Counted from the stretch's first letter, positions 9,329 through 18,727 are shown. The stretch: 64,000 bases of DNA from Streptomyces fuscichromogenes (GCF_014645815.1 NZ_BMML01000010.1:248001-312000), one strand, 5' to 3'. Notes: generated by a model from the letters alone, not told the origin. Numbers and translations are program-made.

Positions 9329-12300
9329 TCATCGGGCGTTGAAGTACTTCGCCTCCGGGTGGTGGATCACGATCGCGTCCGTGGACTGCTCGGGGTGCAG
9401 CTGGAACTCCTCGGAGAGGTGGACGCCGATCCGCTCGGGCCGGAGCAGGTCGGCGATCTTGGCGCGGTCCTCCAGGTTCGGGCAGGCGCCGTAGCCGAGG
9501 GAGAAGCGGGCACCCCGGTACTTCAGGGCGAACATGTCCTCGACGTCGGCCGGGTCCTCGCCGGCGAAGCCCAGCTCGGCGCGCACCCGCGCGTGCCAGT
9601 ACTCGGCGAGTGCCTCGGCCAGCTGCACGGACAGGCCGTGCAGTTCGAGGTAGTCGCGGTAGGAGTTGGCCTCGAAGAGCTTGGCGGTCTGCTCGCCGAT
9701 GCGGGAGCCGACGGTGACGACCTGGAGGCCGACCACGTCCGTGTGCCCCGACTCCTCCGGGCGGAAGAAGTCGGCGAGGCACAGCCGGCGGCCGCGGCGC
9801 TGGCGGGGGAAGGTGAACCGGGTGCGCTCGTTGCCCTGCTCGTCCAGGATGATCAGGTCGTCGTCCTTGGACACGCACCGGAAGTAGCCGTAGACCACGG
9901 CCGCCTCCAGCAGGTTCTCCGTCTGGAGCTGGTCGAGCAGGCCGCGCAGCCGGGGGCGGCCCTCGGTCTCCACCAGCTCCTCGTACGACGGTCCCTCGCC
10001 GGTGCGGGCCTGCTTGAGGCCCCACTGGCCCTTGAAGAGGGCGCCCTCGTCCAGCCAGCTCGCGTACTCCTTGAGCTGGATGCCCTTGATGACGCGGGTG
10101 TCCCAGAACGGCGGGGCGGGCACCGGGTTGTCGACGGCGACGTCGGAGCGGACATGGCCCTCCTCGGGCCGCTCCTCGACCTCGACGGTGGCGGCCGGCC
10201 GCACCCGGCGCTGCTTGAGCTCCGGCAGGCCGGCGCCGGGCAGCCCGCGCTTGACGCCGATGAGGGCGTCCATCAGGCGCAGTCCCTCGAAGGCGTCGCG
10301 GGCGTAGCGGACCTCACCCTCGTAGAGCTCGTGCAGGTCCTGCTCGACATAGGCGCGGGTGAGGGCGGCGCCGCCGAGGATGACCGGGTAGGTGGCCGCG
10401 AGGCCGCGCTGGTTGAGCTCCTCCAGGTTCTCCTTCATGATCACCGTGGACTTGACCAGCAGGCCCGACATGCCGATGACGTCGGCCCGGTGCTCGTCGG
10501 CGGCTTCCAGGATCGCCGAGACGGGCTGCTTGATGCCGAGGTTGACGACGTTGTAGCCGTTGTTGGACAGGATGATGTCGACGAGGTTCTTGCCGATGTC
10601 GTGGACGTCGCCGCGCACGGTGGCGAGCACGATGGTGCCCTTGCCCTCGGCGTCCGACTTCTCCATGTGCGGTTCGAGGTGGGCGACGGCGGTCTTCATG
10701 ACCTCGGCGGACTGGAGGACGAACGGCAGCTGCATCTGGCCGGAGCCGAACAGCTCGCCGACGACCTTCATGCCGTCCAGCAGGGTCTCGTTGACGATGT
10801 CGAGGGCGGGGCGGGTCAGCAGGGCCTCGTCGAGGTCGGCCTCCAGGCCGTTCTTCTCGCCGTCGATGATCCGCCGCTTGAGGCGTTCCTCCAGCGGCAG
10901 GGCGGCCAGTTCCTCGGCGCGGCCGGCCTTCAGGGACTTGGCGGTGGCGCCCTCGAACAGGGCCATCAGCTTCTGGAGCGGGTCGTAGCCCTCGGCACGG
11001 CGGTCGTGGATGAGGTCGAGGGCGGTCCGCACCTCCTCCTCGTTGAAACGGGCGATCGGGAGGATCTTGCTCGCGTGCACGATCGCCGAGTCCAGGCCCG
11101 CCTTGACGCACTCGTCGAGGAAGACCGAGTTCAGCAGGATGCGGGCGGCCGGGTTGAGGCCGAAGGAGATGTTGGACAGACCGAGGGTGGTCTGCACGTC
11201 CGGGTGACGGCGCTTGAGCTCGCGGATCGCCTCGATGGTGGCGACGCCGTCCCCCCGGGACTCCTCCTGACCGGTACAGATGGTGAAGGTCAGGGTGTCG
11301 ATGAGGATGTCCGACTCGTGGATGCCCCAGTTCCCGGTCAGGTCGTCGATCAGCCGTTCGGCGATCTCGACCTTCTTCTCGGGGGTGCGGGCCTGGCCCT
11401 CCTCGTCGATGGTCAGCGCGATCAGCGCGGCGCCGTGCTCGCGCGCCAGCGTGGTGACCTTGGCGAAGCGGGACTCGGGGCCGTCGCCGTCCTCGTAGTT
11501 GACGGAGTTGATGACCGCGCGGCCGCCGAGCTTCTCCAGACCGGCCCGGATGACGTCGACCTCGGTGGAGTCCAGGACGATCGGCAGCGTGGAGGCCGTC
11601 GCGAAGCGGCCGGCCAGTTCCTCCATGTCGGCGACGCCGTCCCGGCCGACGTAGTCCACGCAGAGGTCCAGCATGTGGGCGCCCTCGCGGATCTGCTCGC
11701 GGGCCATCTCCACGCAGTCGTCCCAGCGGGCCTCCAGCATGGCCTCGCGGAACTTCTTGGACCCGTTGGCGTTGGTGCGCTCGCCGATGGCCAGGTAGGA
11801 GGTGTCCTGGCGGAACGGGACCGTCTGGTAGAGGGAGGCGGCGCCGGGCTCGGGGCGCGGGCTGCGCTCGGGCGGGGTGACGCCGCGGACCCGCTCGACG
11901 ACCTGGCGCAGGTGCTCGGGGGTGGTGCCGCAGCAGCCGCCGATCAGGGAGAGGCCGTAGTCCCGGACGAAGGTCTCGTGGGCGTCGGCCAGTTCCGCGG
12001 GGCTGAGCGGGTAGCTGGCGCCGTTCTTGCCGAGGACGGGCAGGCCCGCGTTCGGCATGCAGGACAGCGCGATGCGGGAGTGCCGGGAGAGGTGGCGCAG
12101 GTGCTCGCTCATCTCGGCGGGGCCGGTGGCGCAGTTCATGCCGATCATGTCGATGCCGAGCGGCTCCAGCGCGGTGAGCGCGGCGCCGATCTCGGAGCCG
12201 AGCAGCATGGTGCCGGTGGTCTCCACGGTGACGGAGACGATGACCGGGACGTCCAGGCCGGCGATCTCCCGGGCGCGGTGGGCGCCGATCACGGCCGCCT

Positions 12301-12844
12301 TGGTCTGGAGCAGGTCCTGGGTGGTCTCCACGATCAGCGCGTCCGCACCGCCGGCGATCAGGCCCTCGGCGTTCTGCTGGAAGGCGTCGCGGATCGTGGT
12401 GTACCCGACGTGGCCGAGGGTGGGCAGCTTGGTGCCGGGGCCGATGGAGCCCAGGACCCAGCGCCGCCGGCCGTCTCGGGCGTGGAAGGTGTCGGCGGTC
12501 TCCCGGGCGATGCGGGCACCCGCCTCGGAGAGTTCGAAGACCCGCTCGGGGATGTCGTACTCGGCCAGCGCCGCGTGGTTCGCCCCGAAGGTGTTGGTCT
12601 CGACACAGTCGACGCCCACGGCGAAGTACGCCTCGTGGACGGAGCGGACGATGTCGGGGCGGGTGAGGTTGAGGATCTCGTTGCAGCCTTCGAGATTCTC
12701 GAAATCCTCCAGGGTGGGGTCCTGCGCCTGGAGCATGGTGCCCATGGCTCCGTCGGCGACCACCACGCGTGTGGCGAGCGCCTCCCGGAGCTCGGACACC
12801 CGGGTCCGGCTGTCGGTGGAAGGGGACGGCGGCAACGAGGCCAT
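9329..12844 (-). CDS. metH: Cobalamin-dependent methionine synthase
   Basis: Full-length MetH of 1171 residues. It transfers the methyl group of methyltetrahydrofolate to homocysteine through methylcobalamin. Order of domains: homocysteine-binding barrel (about 1-320) with the zinc cysteines in GGCCGT (C304, C305) and an upstream GMNCATGP; pterin-binding barrel (about 350-620); cobalamin cap and Rossmann domain with the cobalt-ligand motif DVHDIGK (His748); and a C-terminal S-adenosylmethionine activation domain (about 900-1171). The ATG at 12844 has AAGGGAG eight bases upstream; an in-frame start 60 codons earlier gives unlikely sequence. It diverges from gylR. No cobalamin riboswitch was recognised in the leader. 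Confidence 0.96.
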   Translation of the reverse strand: MASLPPSPSTDSRTRVSELREALATRVVVADGAMGTMLQAQDPTLEDFENLEGCNEILNLTRPDIVRSVHEAYFAVGVDCVETNTFGANHAALAEYDIPERVFELSEAGARIARETADTFHARDGRRRWVLGSIGPGTKLPTLGHVGYTTIRDAFQQNAEGLIAGGADALIVETTQDLLQTKAAVIGAHRAREIAGLDVPVIVSVTVETTGTMLLGSEIGAALTALEPLGIDMIGMNCATGPAEMSEHLRHLSRHSRIALSCMPNAGLPVLGKNGASYPLSPAELADAHETFVRDYGLSLIGGCCGTTPEHLRQVVERVRGVTPPERSPRPEPGAASLYQTVPFRQDTSYLAIGERTNANGSKKFREAMLEARWDDCVEMAREQIREGAHMLDLCVDYVGRDGVADMEELAGRFATASTLPIVLDSTEVDVIRAGLEKLGGRAVINSVNYEDGDGPESRFAKVTTLAREHGAALIALTIDEEGQARTPEKKVEIAERLIDDLTGNWGIHESDILIDTLTFTICTGQEESRGDGVATIEAIRELKRRHPDVQTTLGLSNISFGLNPAARILLNSVFLDECVKAGLDSAIVHASKILPIARFNEEEVRTALDLIHDRRAEGYDPLQKLMALFEGATAKSLKAGRAEELAALPLEERLKRRIIDGEKNGLEADLDEALLTRPALDIVNETLLDGMKVVGELFGSGQMQLPFVLQSAEVMKTAVAHLEPHMEKSDAEGKGTIVLATVRGDVHDIGKNLVDIILSNNGYNVVNLGIKQPVSAILEAADEHRADVIGMSGLLVKSTVIMKENLEELNQRGLAATYPVILGGAALTRAYVEQDLHELYEGEVRYARDAFEGLRLMDALIGVKRGLPGAGLPELKQRRVRPAATVEVEERPEEGHVRSDVAVDNPVPAPPFWDTRVIKGIQLKEYASWLDEGALFKGQWGLKQARTGEGPSYEELVETEGRPRLRGLLDQLQTENLLEAAVVYGYFRCVSKDDDLIILDEQGNERTRFTFPRQRRGRRLCLADFFRPEESGHTDVVGLQVVTVGSRIGEQTAKLFEANSYRDYLELHGLSVQLAEALAEYWHARVRAELGFAGEDPADVEDMFALKYRGARFSLGYGACPNLEDRAKIADLLRPERIGVHLSEEFQLHPEQSTDAIVIHHPEAKYFNAR

Positions 12845-13204
12845 GTGGGGCTCCCTTGGATGCGACGGCTGTCGGCTATGCGGTTTCCCCGGGCGGGCCC
12901 GGACAGTGACGCACGGCGACAGCGTAACCGGGAGTGGGCTTGGATGGGCAGGGCGTCCATGTGGCGGACGAGTGAGGCGGCGGGCGGGCAGTATGACGCC
13001 GGCCATGGCGTTTTGGCCGCTCAACGGTCATGGTGCGGATCGGACACGGGTGGCCGGACGGCCACGCACGGGCCACACGTGAAGTAACGGATGTCGACCG
13101 ACCATTGGCGGGGAGTCGGCATGGACCGGTAGTGTTCGGCATTGCCGAACGCTGGTTACGGTGGCGTGACAGCGAAGGCCACAGGGGACGGAGGCAGAAC
13201 GGCG
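12845..13204. promoter_or_regulatory. metH/gylR divergent regulatory region
   Basis: This 360-base region holds both divergent promoters. On the gylR side is the palindrome at 13134-13150. On the metH side I looked for the cobalamin-riboswitch B12 box and for the adjoining conserved elements and found no match, so metH control is unresolved. Confidence 0.5.
13134..13150. promoter_or_regulatory. Probable GylR operator at gylR promoter
   Basis: GTTCGGCA, a central T, and TGCCGAAC form a perfect 17-base palindrome. Its first half overlaps a possible -35 (TTCGGC, 13135-13140), which stands 16 bases before TACGGT (13157-13162). A near-copy (15 of 17 bases) is in front of glpF. Placement between -35 and -10 fits autorepression by the IclR-type GylR. 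Confidence 0.65.
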
Positions 13205-13969
13205 ATGGCACGGAACATCCAGTCGCTCGAACGGGCGGCCGCGATGCTGCGGCTGCTCGCGGGCGGCGAGCGACGGCTCGGGCTGTCGGACATCGCCTCG
13301 TCGCTCGGTCTCGCCAAGGGCACCGCCCACGGCATACTGCGCACCCTCCAGCAGGAGGGGTTCGTCGAGCAGGACGAGATCTCGGGGCGCTACCAGCTGG
13401 GCGCCGAGCTGCTCCGGCTCGGCACCACCTACCTGGACATCCACGAGCTGCGGGCGCGGGCGCTGGTGTGGACGGACGACCTGGCCCGCTCCAGCGGGGA
13501 GAGCGTCTACCTGGGCGTGTTCCACCAGCAGGGCGTGCTGATCGTGCACCACGTCTTCCGGCCCGACGACAGCCGGCAGGTACTGGAGATCGGCGCCATG
13601 CAGCCGCTGCACTCCACGGCCCTGGGCAAGGTGCTGTCGGCGTACGACCCGGTGGCGCACAGCGAGGCCCTGGAGGCCGACCGCAAACCCTTCACCGACC
13701 GCACCACCAGCGACCTGGACGCCTTCGAGCACATCCTCGACATCACCCGCGCCCGCGGGTACGCGGCCGACGTGGAGGAGACCTGGGAGGGCGTGGCCTC
13801 GGTCGCGGCCCCCATCCACGACCGCCGCCGCATGCCGGTGGGCGCGGTGGGCATCACGGGTGCGGTGGAACGGCTCTGCAAGGACGGGGAGTTGCGACCC
13901 GACCTGATCGCGGCGGTGCGGGACTGCGCCCGTGCGGTGTCGCGGGACCTGGGCGCGGGCCGGTTCTGA
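13205..13969 (+). CDS. gylR: IclR-family glycerol operon regulator GylR
   Basis: A 254-residue IclR-family protein closely matching what I know of Streptomyces GylR (start MARNIQSLERAAAMLRLL). Residues 5-65 form the winged helix-turn-helix (LSDIASSLGLAKGTAHGILRTL). Residues ~80-250 are the effector-binding domain with the dimer/effector region EIGAMQPLHSTALGKVL. In S. coelicolor, GylR represses the glycerol operon and its own gene, with glycerol-3-phosphate as likely inducer. The gene lies directly upstream of glpF-glpK-glpD. GGAGG lies about 11 bases before the ATG at 13205. A terminator follows, so the structural genes have their own promoter. Two matching palindromes in the region are the likely binding sites. 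Confidence 0.95.
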   Translation: MARNIQSLERAAAMLRLLAGGERRLGLSDIASSLGLAKGTAHGILRTLQQEGFVEQDEISGRYQLGAELLRLGTTYLDIHELRARALVWTDDLARSSGESVYLGVFHQQGVLIVHHVFRPDDSRQVLEIGAMQPLHSTALGKVLSAYDPVAHSEALEADRKPFTDRTTSDLDAFEHILDITRARGYAADVEETWEGVASVAAPIHDRRRMPVGAVGITGAVERLCKDGELRPDLIAAVRDCARAVSRDLGAGRF

Positions 13970-13992
13970 CCGCGCGCCACTGATCGACGGCC

Positions 13993-14024
13993 GAGGCCGG
14001 TTCGCGTGTCGGCGGACCGGCCTC
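13993..14024 (+). terminator. Terminator after gylR
   Basis: GAGGCCGGT and ACCGGCCTC form a perfect 9-bp stem around a 14-base loop, starting 24 bases after the gylR stop. It separates the regulator transcript from the glp structural operon. Confidence 0.7.
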
Positions 14025-14149
14025 AGTCGTACCCTGAGATGGACATAACAGGGCAAAAGTGCAGATCAGTGGAGCTATCGCAGGACACCTGACGGACGAC
14101 CCGACTCATCGATAACCCACAGCAATCAATAACGATCGCGCTTTCGATT

Positions 14150-14343
14150 ACAGAACTCTTGACGCACGCGTAACGCCGGAGCAAGACTCCCGTCCATCGG
14201 TCGGCATTGTCGAACACCTACCGGCAATACGCGCTAGAGTGTGACAACGCCAAAGGCCGGCAACGCTCTCACCCCCGAGGGCGCCGCCACCCCGAAGGGA
14301 CTCGGGGTTCGGCTTCCCTGGACGAAGGACAAAGGAGTCGCGG
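14150..14343 (+). promoter_or_regulatory. glpFKD (gyl) operon promoter region
   Basis: This region between the gylR terminator and glpF is less GC-rich than its surroundings. TTGACG at 14159-14164 looks like a -35, with a poor -10 18 bases on. Further down, TAGAGT at 14235-14240 is a good -10, and the GylR-like palindrome (14199-14215) lies just upstream over its -35 area. Two promoters would agree with the two described for the S. coelicolor gyl operon, one of them glycerol-inducible. The leader from TAGAGT to glpF is about 100 bases. Confidence 0.5.
14199..14215. promoter_or_regulatory. Probable GylR operator upstream of glpF
   Basis: The sequence GGTCGGCATTGTCGAAC matches the perfect palindrome at the gylR promoter (GTTCGGCATTGCCGAAC) at 15 of 17 positions. 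It ends 19 bases before the TAGAGT -10 hexamer, a position where a bound repressor would block RNA polymerase. Confidence 0.65.
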
Positions 14344-15138
14344 GTGTCCAGCTCCGACATCTTCATCGGCGAGACCATCGGTACCGCCATACTCATCCTG
14401 CTCGGCGGCGGCGTCTGCGCCGCCGTCACCCTCAAGGCCTCCAAGGCCCGTAACGCCGGCTGGCTCGCCATCGCCTTCGGTTGGGGCTTCGCCGTCCTGA
14501 CGGCCGTCTACATCTCCGGACCGCTGTCCGGTGCCCACCTCAACCCGGCCGTCACCGTCGCTCTCGCCATCAAGAACAGCGACTGGAGCAACGTCCCGGT
14601 CTACTTCGCCGGACAGCTGCTCGGCGCGATGATCGGCGCCTCCCTGGTGTGGGTCGCCTACTACGGGCAGTTCCAGGCGCACCTGACCGACAAGGAGATC
14701 GTCGGCGGTCCGGGCGCGCAGGCCACCACGGCCAAGGCCGTCGAGGCGCAGGAGAAGGGGGCCGGCCCGGTCCTCGGCATCTTCTCCACGGGTCCGGAGA
14801 TCCGGAACGCGGTGCAGAACCTCGCCACGGAGATCATCGGCACCGTCGTGCTGATCCTCGCGGTCCTCACCCAGGGCCTCAACGACAAGGGCAACGGCCT
14901 CGGTGTGCTGGGCGGCCTGATCACCGCGCTCGTGGTGGTGTCGATCGGCCTCTCGCTCGGCGGCCCCACCGGCTACGCCATCAACCCGGCCCGTGACCTC
15001 GGCCCGCGTATCGTGCACGCACTCCTCCCGCTGCCCAACAAGGGTGGTTCCGACTGGAGCTACGCCTGGATCCCGGTGGTCGGCCCGCTGATCGGCGGAG
15101 CCATAGCCGCAGGCATCTACAACGTCGCCTTCGCCTAG
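14344..15138 (+). CDS. glpF: Glycerol uptake facilitator (aquaglyceroporin)
   Basis: A 264-residue major-intrinsic-protein channel with six membrane helices. The two pore half-helix motifs are HLNPAVT (N67-A69) and INPARD (N214-A216). The aspartate following the second NPAR (D218) is the mark of glycerol-conducting rather than water-only channels. It lets glycerol enter the cell by diffusion, where GlpK traps it. The loop between helices 3 and 4 (about 113-160) is longer and more polar than in E. coli GlpF. The GTG at 14344 follows AAAGGAG. First gene of the operon with glpK and glpD. Confidence 0.95.
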   Translation: MSSSDIFIGETIGTAILILLGGGVCAAVTLKASKARNAGWLAIAFGWGFAVLTAVYISGPLSGAHLNPAVTVALAIKNSDWSNVPVYFAGQLLGAMIGASLVWVAYYGQFQAHLTDKEIVGGPGAQATTAKAVEAQEKGAGPVLGIFSTGPEIRNAVQNLATEIIGTVVLILAVLTQGLNDKGNGLGVLGGLITALVVVSIGLSLGGPTGYAINPARDLGPRIVHALLPLPNKGGSDWSYAWIPVVGPLIGGAIAAGIYNVAFA

Positions 15139-15204
15139 AGCAGGCAGGCTTCGCCGAAGCAGCAGACGTACCGCCACACACCACGGATCTTCGAGGAGCA
15201 CACA

Positions 15205-16746
15205 GTGACCGACGCTCACACCGCAGGCCCCTTCATCGCCGCGATCGACCAGGGCACGACCTCCAGCCGCTGCATCGTCTTCGACAAGGACGGCCGGATC
15301 GTCTCGGTCGACCAGAAGGAGCACGAGCAGATCTTCCCGAAGCCGGGCTGGGTAGAGCACAACGCGAACGAGATCTGGACCAACGTCCAGGAAGTCGTCG
15401 CCGGGGCCATCCAGAAGGCCGGCATCACCAGCGCCGACATCAAGGCGATCGGCATCACCAACCAGCGCGAGACCACCGTGCTGTGGGACAAGAACACCGG
15501 TGAGCCCGTCCACAACGCCATCGTCTGGCAGGACACCCGCACCGACGCCCTCTGCAAGGAGCTCGGCCGCAACGTCGGCCAGGACCGCTTCCGCCGCGAG
15601 ACCGGCCTCCCGCTGGCCTCCTACTTCGCCGGCCCCAAGGCCCGCTGGCTGCTCGACAACGTCGACGGCCTCCAGGAGCGCGCCGAGGCGGGCGACATCC
15701 TCTTCGGCACCATGGACACCTGGGTCATCTGGAACCTGACCGGCGGTGTCAACGGCGGCAAGCACGTCACCGACGTGACCAACGCCTCCCGCACCCTTCT
15801 CATGAACCTGCACACCACGCAGTGGGACGAGAAGATCGCCGAGTCGATCGGCGTACCGCTGCAGATCCTGCCCGAGATCCGCTCCTCCGCCGAGGTCTAC
15901 GGCGAGGTCAGCGGCGGCAAGCTCGGCGACCTGCTCGGCGGCATCCCGGTCGCCTCCGCGCTCGGCGACCAGCAGGCGGCCCTGTTCGGCCAGTGCTGCT
16001 TCTCCGAGGGCGAGGTCAAGTCCACCTACGGCACCGGCACCTTCATGGTGATGAACACCGGTGACAAGATCATCAACTCCTACGCGGGCCTGCTGACCAC
16101 GGTCGGCTACAAGATCGGCGACCAGCCGACCGTGTTCGCGCTGGAGGGCTCGATCGCCGTCACCGGTTCGCTGGTGCAGTGGATGCGCGACCAGATGGGC
16201 CTGATCTCGACCGCGGCCGAGATCGAGACGCTCGCGCTCTCGGTCGAGGACAACGGCGGCGCGTACTTCGTGCCGGCCTTCTCCGGCCTGTTCGCCCCGC
16301 ACTGGCGCTCCGACGCCCGCGGTGTCATCGCCGGCCTGACCCGGTACGTCACCAAGGCGCACCTGGCCCGTGCCGTCCTGGAGGCCACCGCCTGGCAGAC
16401 CCGCGAGATCGCGGACGCCATGGTGAAGGACTCCGGCGACGAGCTGGTGGCCCTCAAGGTCGACGGCGGTATGACCGCCAACAACCTGCTGATGCAGCAG
16501 CTCGCCGACGTCCTCGACGCACCCGTGGTGCGCCCGATGGTCGCCGAGACCACCTGCCTCGGCGCCGCCTACGCCGCCGGCCTCGCCGTCGGCTTCTGGT
16601 CCAGCACCGACGAACTGCGCGCCAACTGGCGCCGGGCCGCCGAATGGACCCCCCGCATGGACGCGGAGACCCGCGACCGTGAGTACAAGAACTGGCTCAA
16701 GGCCGTCGACCGGACCATGGGCTGGATCGACGACGACGAGAGCTGA
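15205..16746 (+). CDS. glpK: Glycerol kinase
   Basis: Full-length FGGY-family kinase of 513 residues that makes glycerol-3-phosphate from glycerol and ATP, trapping what GlpF admits. The N-terminal phosphate loop is AIDQGTTSSR (13-22). Glycerol-binding residues lie in TNQRET and in the FGGY signature around MDTWVIWNLTGG. The C-terminal adenosine loop is in LKVDGGMTANNLLMQQLAD. The GTG start has GAGGAG nine bases upstream. It lies 66 bases after glpF and 53 before glpD in the same operon, under GylR. Codon use is as strongly biased as in well expressed genes. Confidence 0.97.
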   Translation: MTDAHTAGPFIAAIDQGTTSSRCIVFDKDGRIVSVDQKEHEQIFPKPGWVEHNANEIWTNVQEVVAGAIQKAGITSADIKAIGITNQRETTVLWDKNTGEPVHNAIVWQDTRTDALCKELGRNVGQDRFRRETGLPLASYFAGPKARWLLDNVDGLQERAEAGDILFGTMDTWVIWNLTGGVNGGKHVTDVTNASRTLLMNLHTTQWDEKIAESIGVPLQILPEIRSSAEVYGEVSGGKLGDLLGGIPVASALGDQQAALFGQCCFSEGEVKSTYGTGTFMVMNTGDKIINSYAGLLTTVGYKIGDQPTVFALEGSIAVTGSLVQWMRDQMGLISTAAEIETLALSVEDNGGAYFVPAFSGLFAPHWRSDARGVIAGLTRYVTKAHLARAVLEATAWQTREIADAMVKDSGDELVALKVDGGMTANNLLMQQLADVLDAPVVRPMVAETTCLGAAYAAGLAVGFWSSTDELRANWRRAAEWTPRMDAETRDREYKNWLKAVDRTMGWIDDDES

Positions 16747-16799
16747 CGAGAGCGCGCACGCTCTCACGATCGAGCTCTGACGAGGAGTAAGAACCCCAC

Positions 16800-18416
16800 A
16801 TGACCAGTCAGTCCACCCAGCAGTCCGTGCCTGCCCTGGGAACGCACCCGGCCTCCGGCTCGCTCCCGAGCCGCGCCGAGACCAGGGAGCAGCTCTCCAA
16901 GGCGTCGTACGACCTTCTCGTGATCGGCGGCGGCATCCTGGGCATCTCCACCGCCTGGCACGCCGCGCAGTCCGGGCTGCGGGTGGCACTGGTCGACGCC
17001 GGCGACTTCGCCGGCGCCACCTCCTCCGCCTCCTCCAAGCTCCTCCACGGCGGTCTGCGCTACCTGCAGACCGGCGCGGTGAAGCTGGTGGCGGAGAACC
17101 ACTTCGAGCGCCGTGCGGTCTCCCGCCAGGTGGCCCCCCACCTGGCGAACCCGCTCACGTTCTACCTCCCCGTGTACAAGGGCGGTCCGCACGGCGCGGC
17201 GAAGCTCGGGGCGGGCGTCTTCGCCTACTCCGCGCTCTCCGCGTTCGGTGACGGCGTCGGCCACCTGCTCTCCCCCGCCAAGGCGGCGCAGGACGTGCCC
17301 GAGCTGCGCACCGAGAACCTCAAGGCCGTCGCGGTGTACGGCGACGACCAGATGAACGACGCCCGCATGGCGCTGATGACGGTCCGCGCGGCCGTCGAGG
17401 CGGGTGCGGTCGTCCTGAACCACGCCCAGGTCACCGGCCTGCGCTTCACCAGGGGCCGGGTCACCGGCGCCGACCTGAAGGACGCGGTCTCCGGCGAGGA
17501 GTTCGGCGTCAACGCCCGGCTGGTGCTCAACGCCACCGGCCCCTGGGTCGACCACCTGCGCAAGATGGAGGACCCGAACGCGGCCCCCTCCATCCGCCTC
17601 TCCAAGGGCGCGCACCTGGTCCTGAAGCGGACCGCGCCGTGGAAGGCCGCGCTCGCCACTCCCATCGACAAGTACCGCATCACCTTCGCCCTCCCCTGGG
17701 AGGACATGCTGCTGCTCGGCACCACCGACGAGGAGTACGAGGGCGACCCGGCGGAGGTGTCCGTCACCGAGAAGGACATAGCCCAGATCCTGGACGAGGC
17801 CGCGTTCTCCGTCCGGGACCAGCAGCTCCGGCGCGACCTGATCACCTACGCCTTCGCCGGCCTGCGGGTGCTGCCCGGCGGCCCCGGCAGCACCGCCAAG
17901 GCCAAGCGGGAGACCGTGGTCACCGAGGGCCGGGGCGGCATGCTGTCCGTCGCGGGCGGCAAGTGGACCACCTTCCGGCACATCGGCCGCACCGTGATGG
18001 AGAAGCTGGAGGCGCTGCCGGGCCACCCGCTCGGCGACGACTTCGAGCCGATCGCCTCGCTGCCGAAGAAGCTGCCGCTGCCCGGCGTCGCCAACCCCCG
18101 TGCCGTCGCCCACCGCCTGCTGGTGGACGGCCCGGCGCCCGGCCCGCGGATGGCCGCCGACACGGCCAAGCACCTGGCCACCCACTACGGCTCGCTGGCC
18201 TTCGACATCGCCCGGATCGCCAACGAGGACCCGCAGCTCGCCGAGCGCGTCCACCCGGACGCCCCGGAGATCTGGGCGCAGGTCGTCTGGGCCCGCGACC
18301 ACGAGTGGGCCGAGACCACGGACGACGTGCTGCGCCGCCGTACCACCCTGACGATCCGCGGCCTGGCCACGGACGACGTCAGGGCCAGGGTCCAGGACCT
18401 GCTCGACAAGAAGTGA
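16800..18416 (+). CDS. glpD: Glycerol-3-phosphate dehydrogenase (FAD, respiratory)
   Basis: A 538-residue flavoprotein that oxidises glycerol-3-phosphate to dihydroxyacetone phosphate at the membrane, passing electrons to quinone. The FAD dinucleotide fold is VIGGGILGISTAWHA (about 41-55). Further family marks are SSKLLHGGLRYLQ, the late GGKWTTFR, and a C-terminal helical domain (about 410-538) seen in long GlpD proteins. The ATG at 16800 has CGAGGAG upstream. It is the last gene of the glycerol operon, ending 310 bases before the next gene with two tandem hairpins after it. Some Streptomyces have a second glpD elsewhere. Confidence 0.96.
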   Translation: MTSQSTQQSVPALGTHPASGSLPSRAETREQLSKASYDLLVIGGGILGISTAWHAAQSGLRVALVDAGDFAGATSSASSKLLHGGLRYLQTGAVKLVAENHFERRAVSRQVAPHLANPLTFYLPVYKGGPHGAAKLGAGVFAYSALSAFGDGVGHLLSPAKAAQDVPELRTENLKAVAVYGDDQMNDARMALMTVRAAVEAGAVVLNHAQVTGLRFTRGRVTGADLKDAVSGEEFGVNARLVLNATGPWVDHLRKMEDPNAAPSIRLSKGAHLVLKRTAPWKAALATPIDKYRITFALPWEDMLLLGTTDEEYEGDPAEVSVTEKDIAQILDEAAFSVRDQQLRRDLITYAFAGLRVLPGGPGSTAKAKRETVVTEGRGGMLSVAGGKWTTFRHIGRTVMEKLEALPGHPLGDDFEPIASLPKKLPLPGVANPRAVAHRLLVDGPAPGPRMAADTAKHLATHYGSLAFDIARIANEDPQLAERVHPDAPEIWAQVVWARDHEWAETTDDVLRRRTTLTIRGLATDDVRARVQDLLDKK

Positions 18417-18442
18417 CACTCAGGAAGTGACACGAGGAACAG

Positions 18443-18481
18443 GCGGTTGCCGGGTCCTCCCCTGACCGAACCGGCAACCGC
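18443..18481 (+). terminator. First hairpin after glpD
   Basis: GCGGTTGCCGG and CCGGCAACCGC make a perfect 11-bp stem with a 17-base loop, 27 bases beyond the glpD stop. It is the first of two tandem hairpins ending the glycerol operon. Confidence 0.75.
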
Positions 18482-18523
18482 TGAAGACCCGGCCCCGCCG
18501 TACCGGGGACGGGCAGGCAAGAA

Positions 18524-18556
18524 GGGGCGGCTCCCCATCCCCTGGGGAGCCGCCCC
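18524..18556 (+). terminator. Second hairpin after glpD
   Basis: GGGGCGGCTCCCC and GGGGAGCCGCCCC make a perfect 13-bp stem with a 7-base loop. Tandem hairpins insulate the downstream regulator from the glycerol operon. Confidence 0.8.
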
Positions 18557-18658
18557 GCCGCCGCTTCGGCCGACGCCCCGCCGCGCCCCCGTGAGGCACC
18601 CGGCGAACCGGCCGGGGAGCGGGGTGACAGGCCCTTCGGGTAGCCGGTGGGCCATCGG

Positions 18659-18708
18659 CTGACACGGCCTGGTCAGGCCGCATAATGGAGCTGAGACATC
18701 GGATGTCT
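18659..18708 (+). promoter_or_regulatory. Promoter plus palindromic operator of the FadR-type gene
   Basis: CTGACA (18659-18664) and CATAAT (18681-18686) are spaced by 16 bases, a good housekeeping-type promoter. A perfect 15-base palindrome, AGACATC-G-GATGTCT (18694-18708), covers the expected transcription start. This arrangement suggests autoregulation by the encoded regulator. Confidence 0.55.
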
Positions 18709-18727
18709 GGGCGACAGGGAGGCCGGG

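Noticed and set aside
9239..13087. Very long open frame opposite metH, with repetitive Gly/Ala/Val/Asp sequence
   Set aside because: It is the shadow of metH made open by high GC. It has no family likeness and no ribosome site, while metH has complete active-site motifs.
12845..13133. Cobalamin riboswitch in front of metH
   Set aside because: I looked for the conserved B12 box and flanking elements on the minus strand and found no match. The stretch shows only ordinary GC-rich hairpins.
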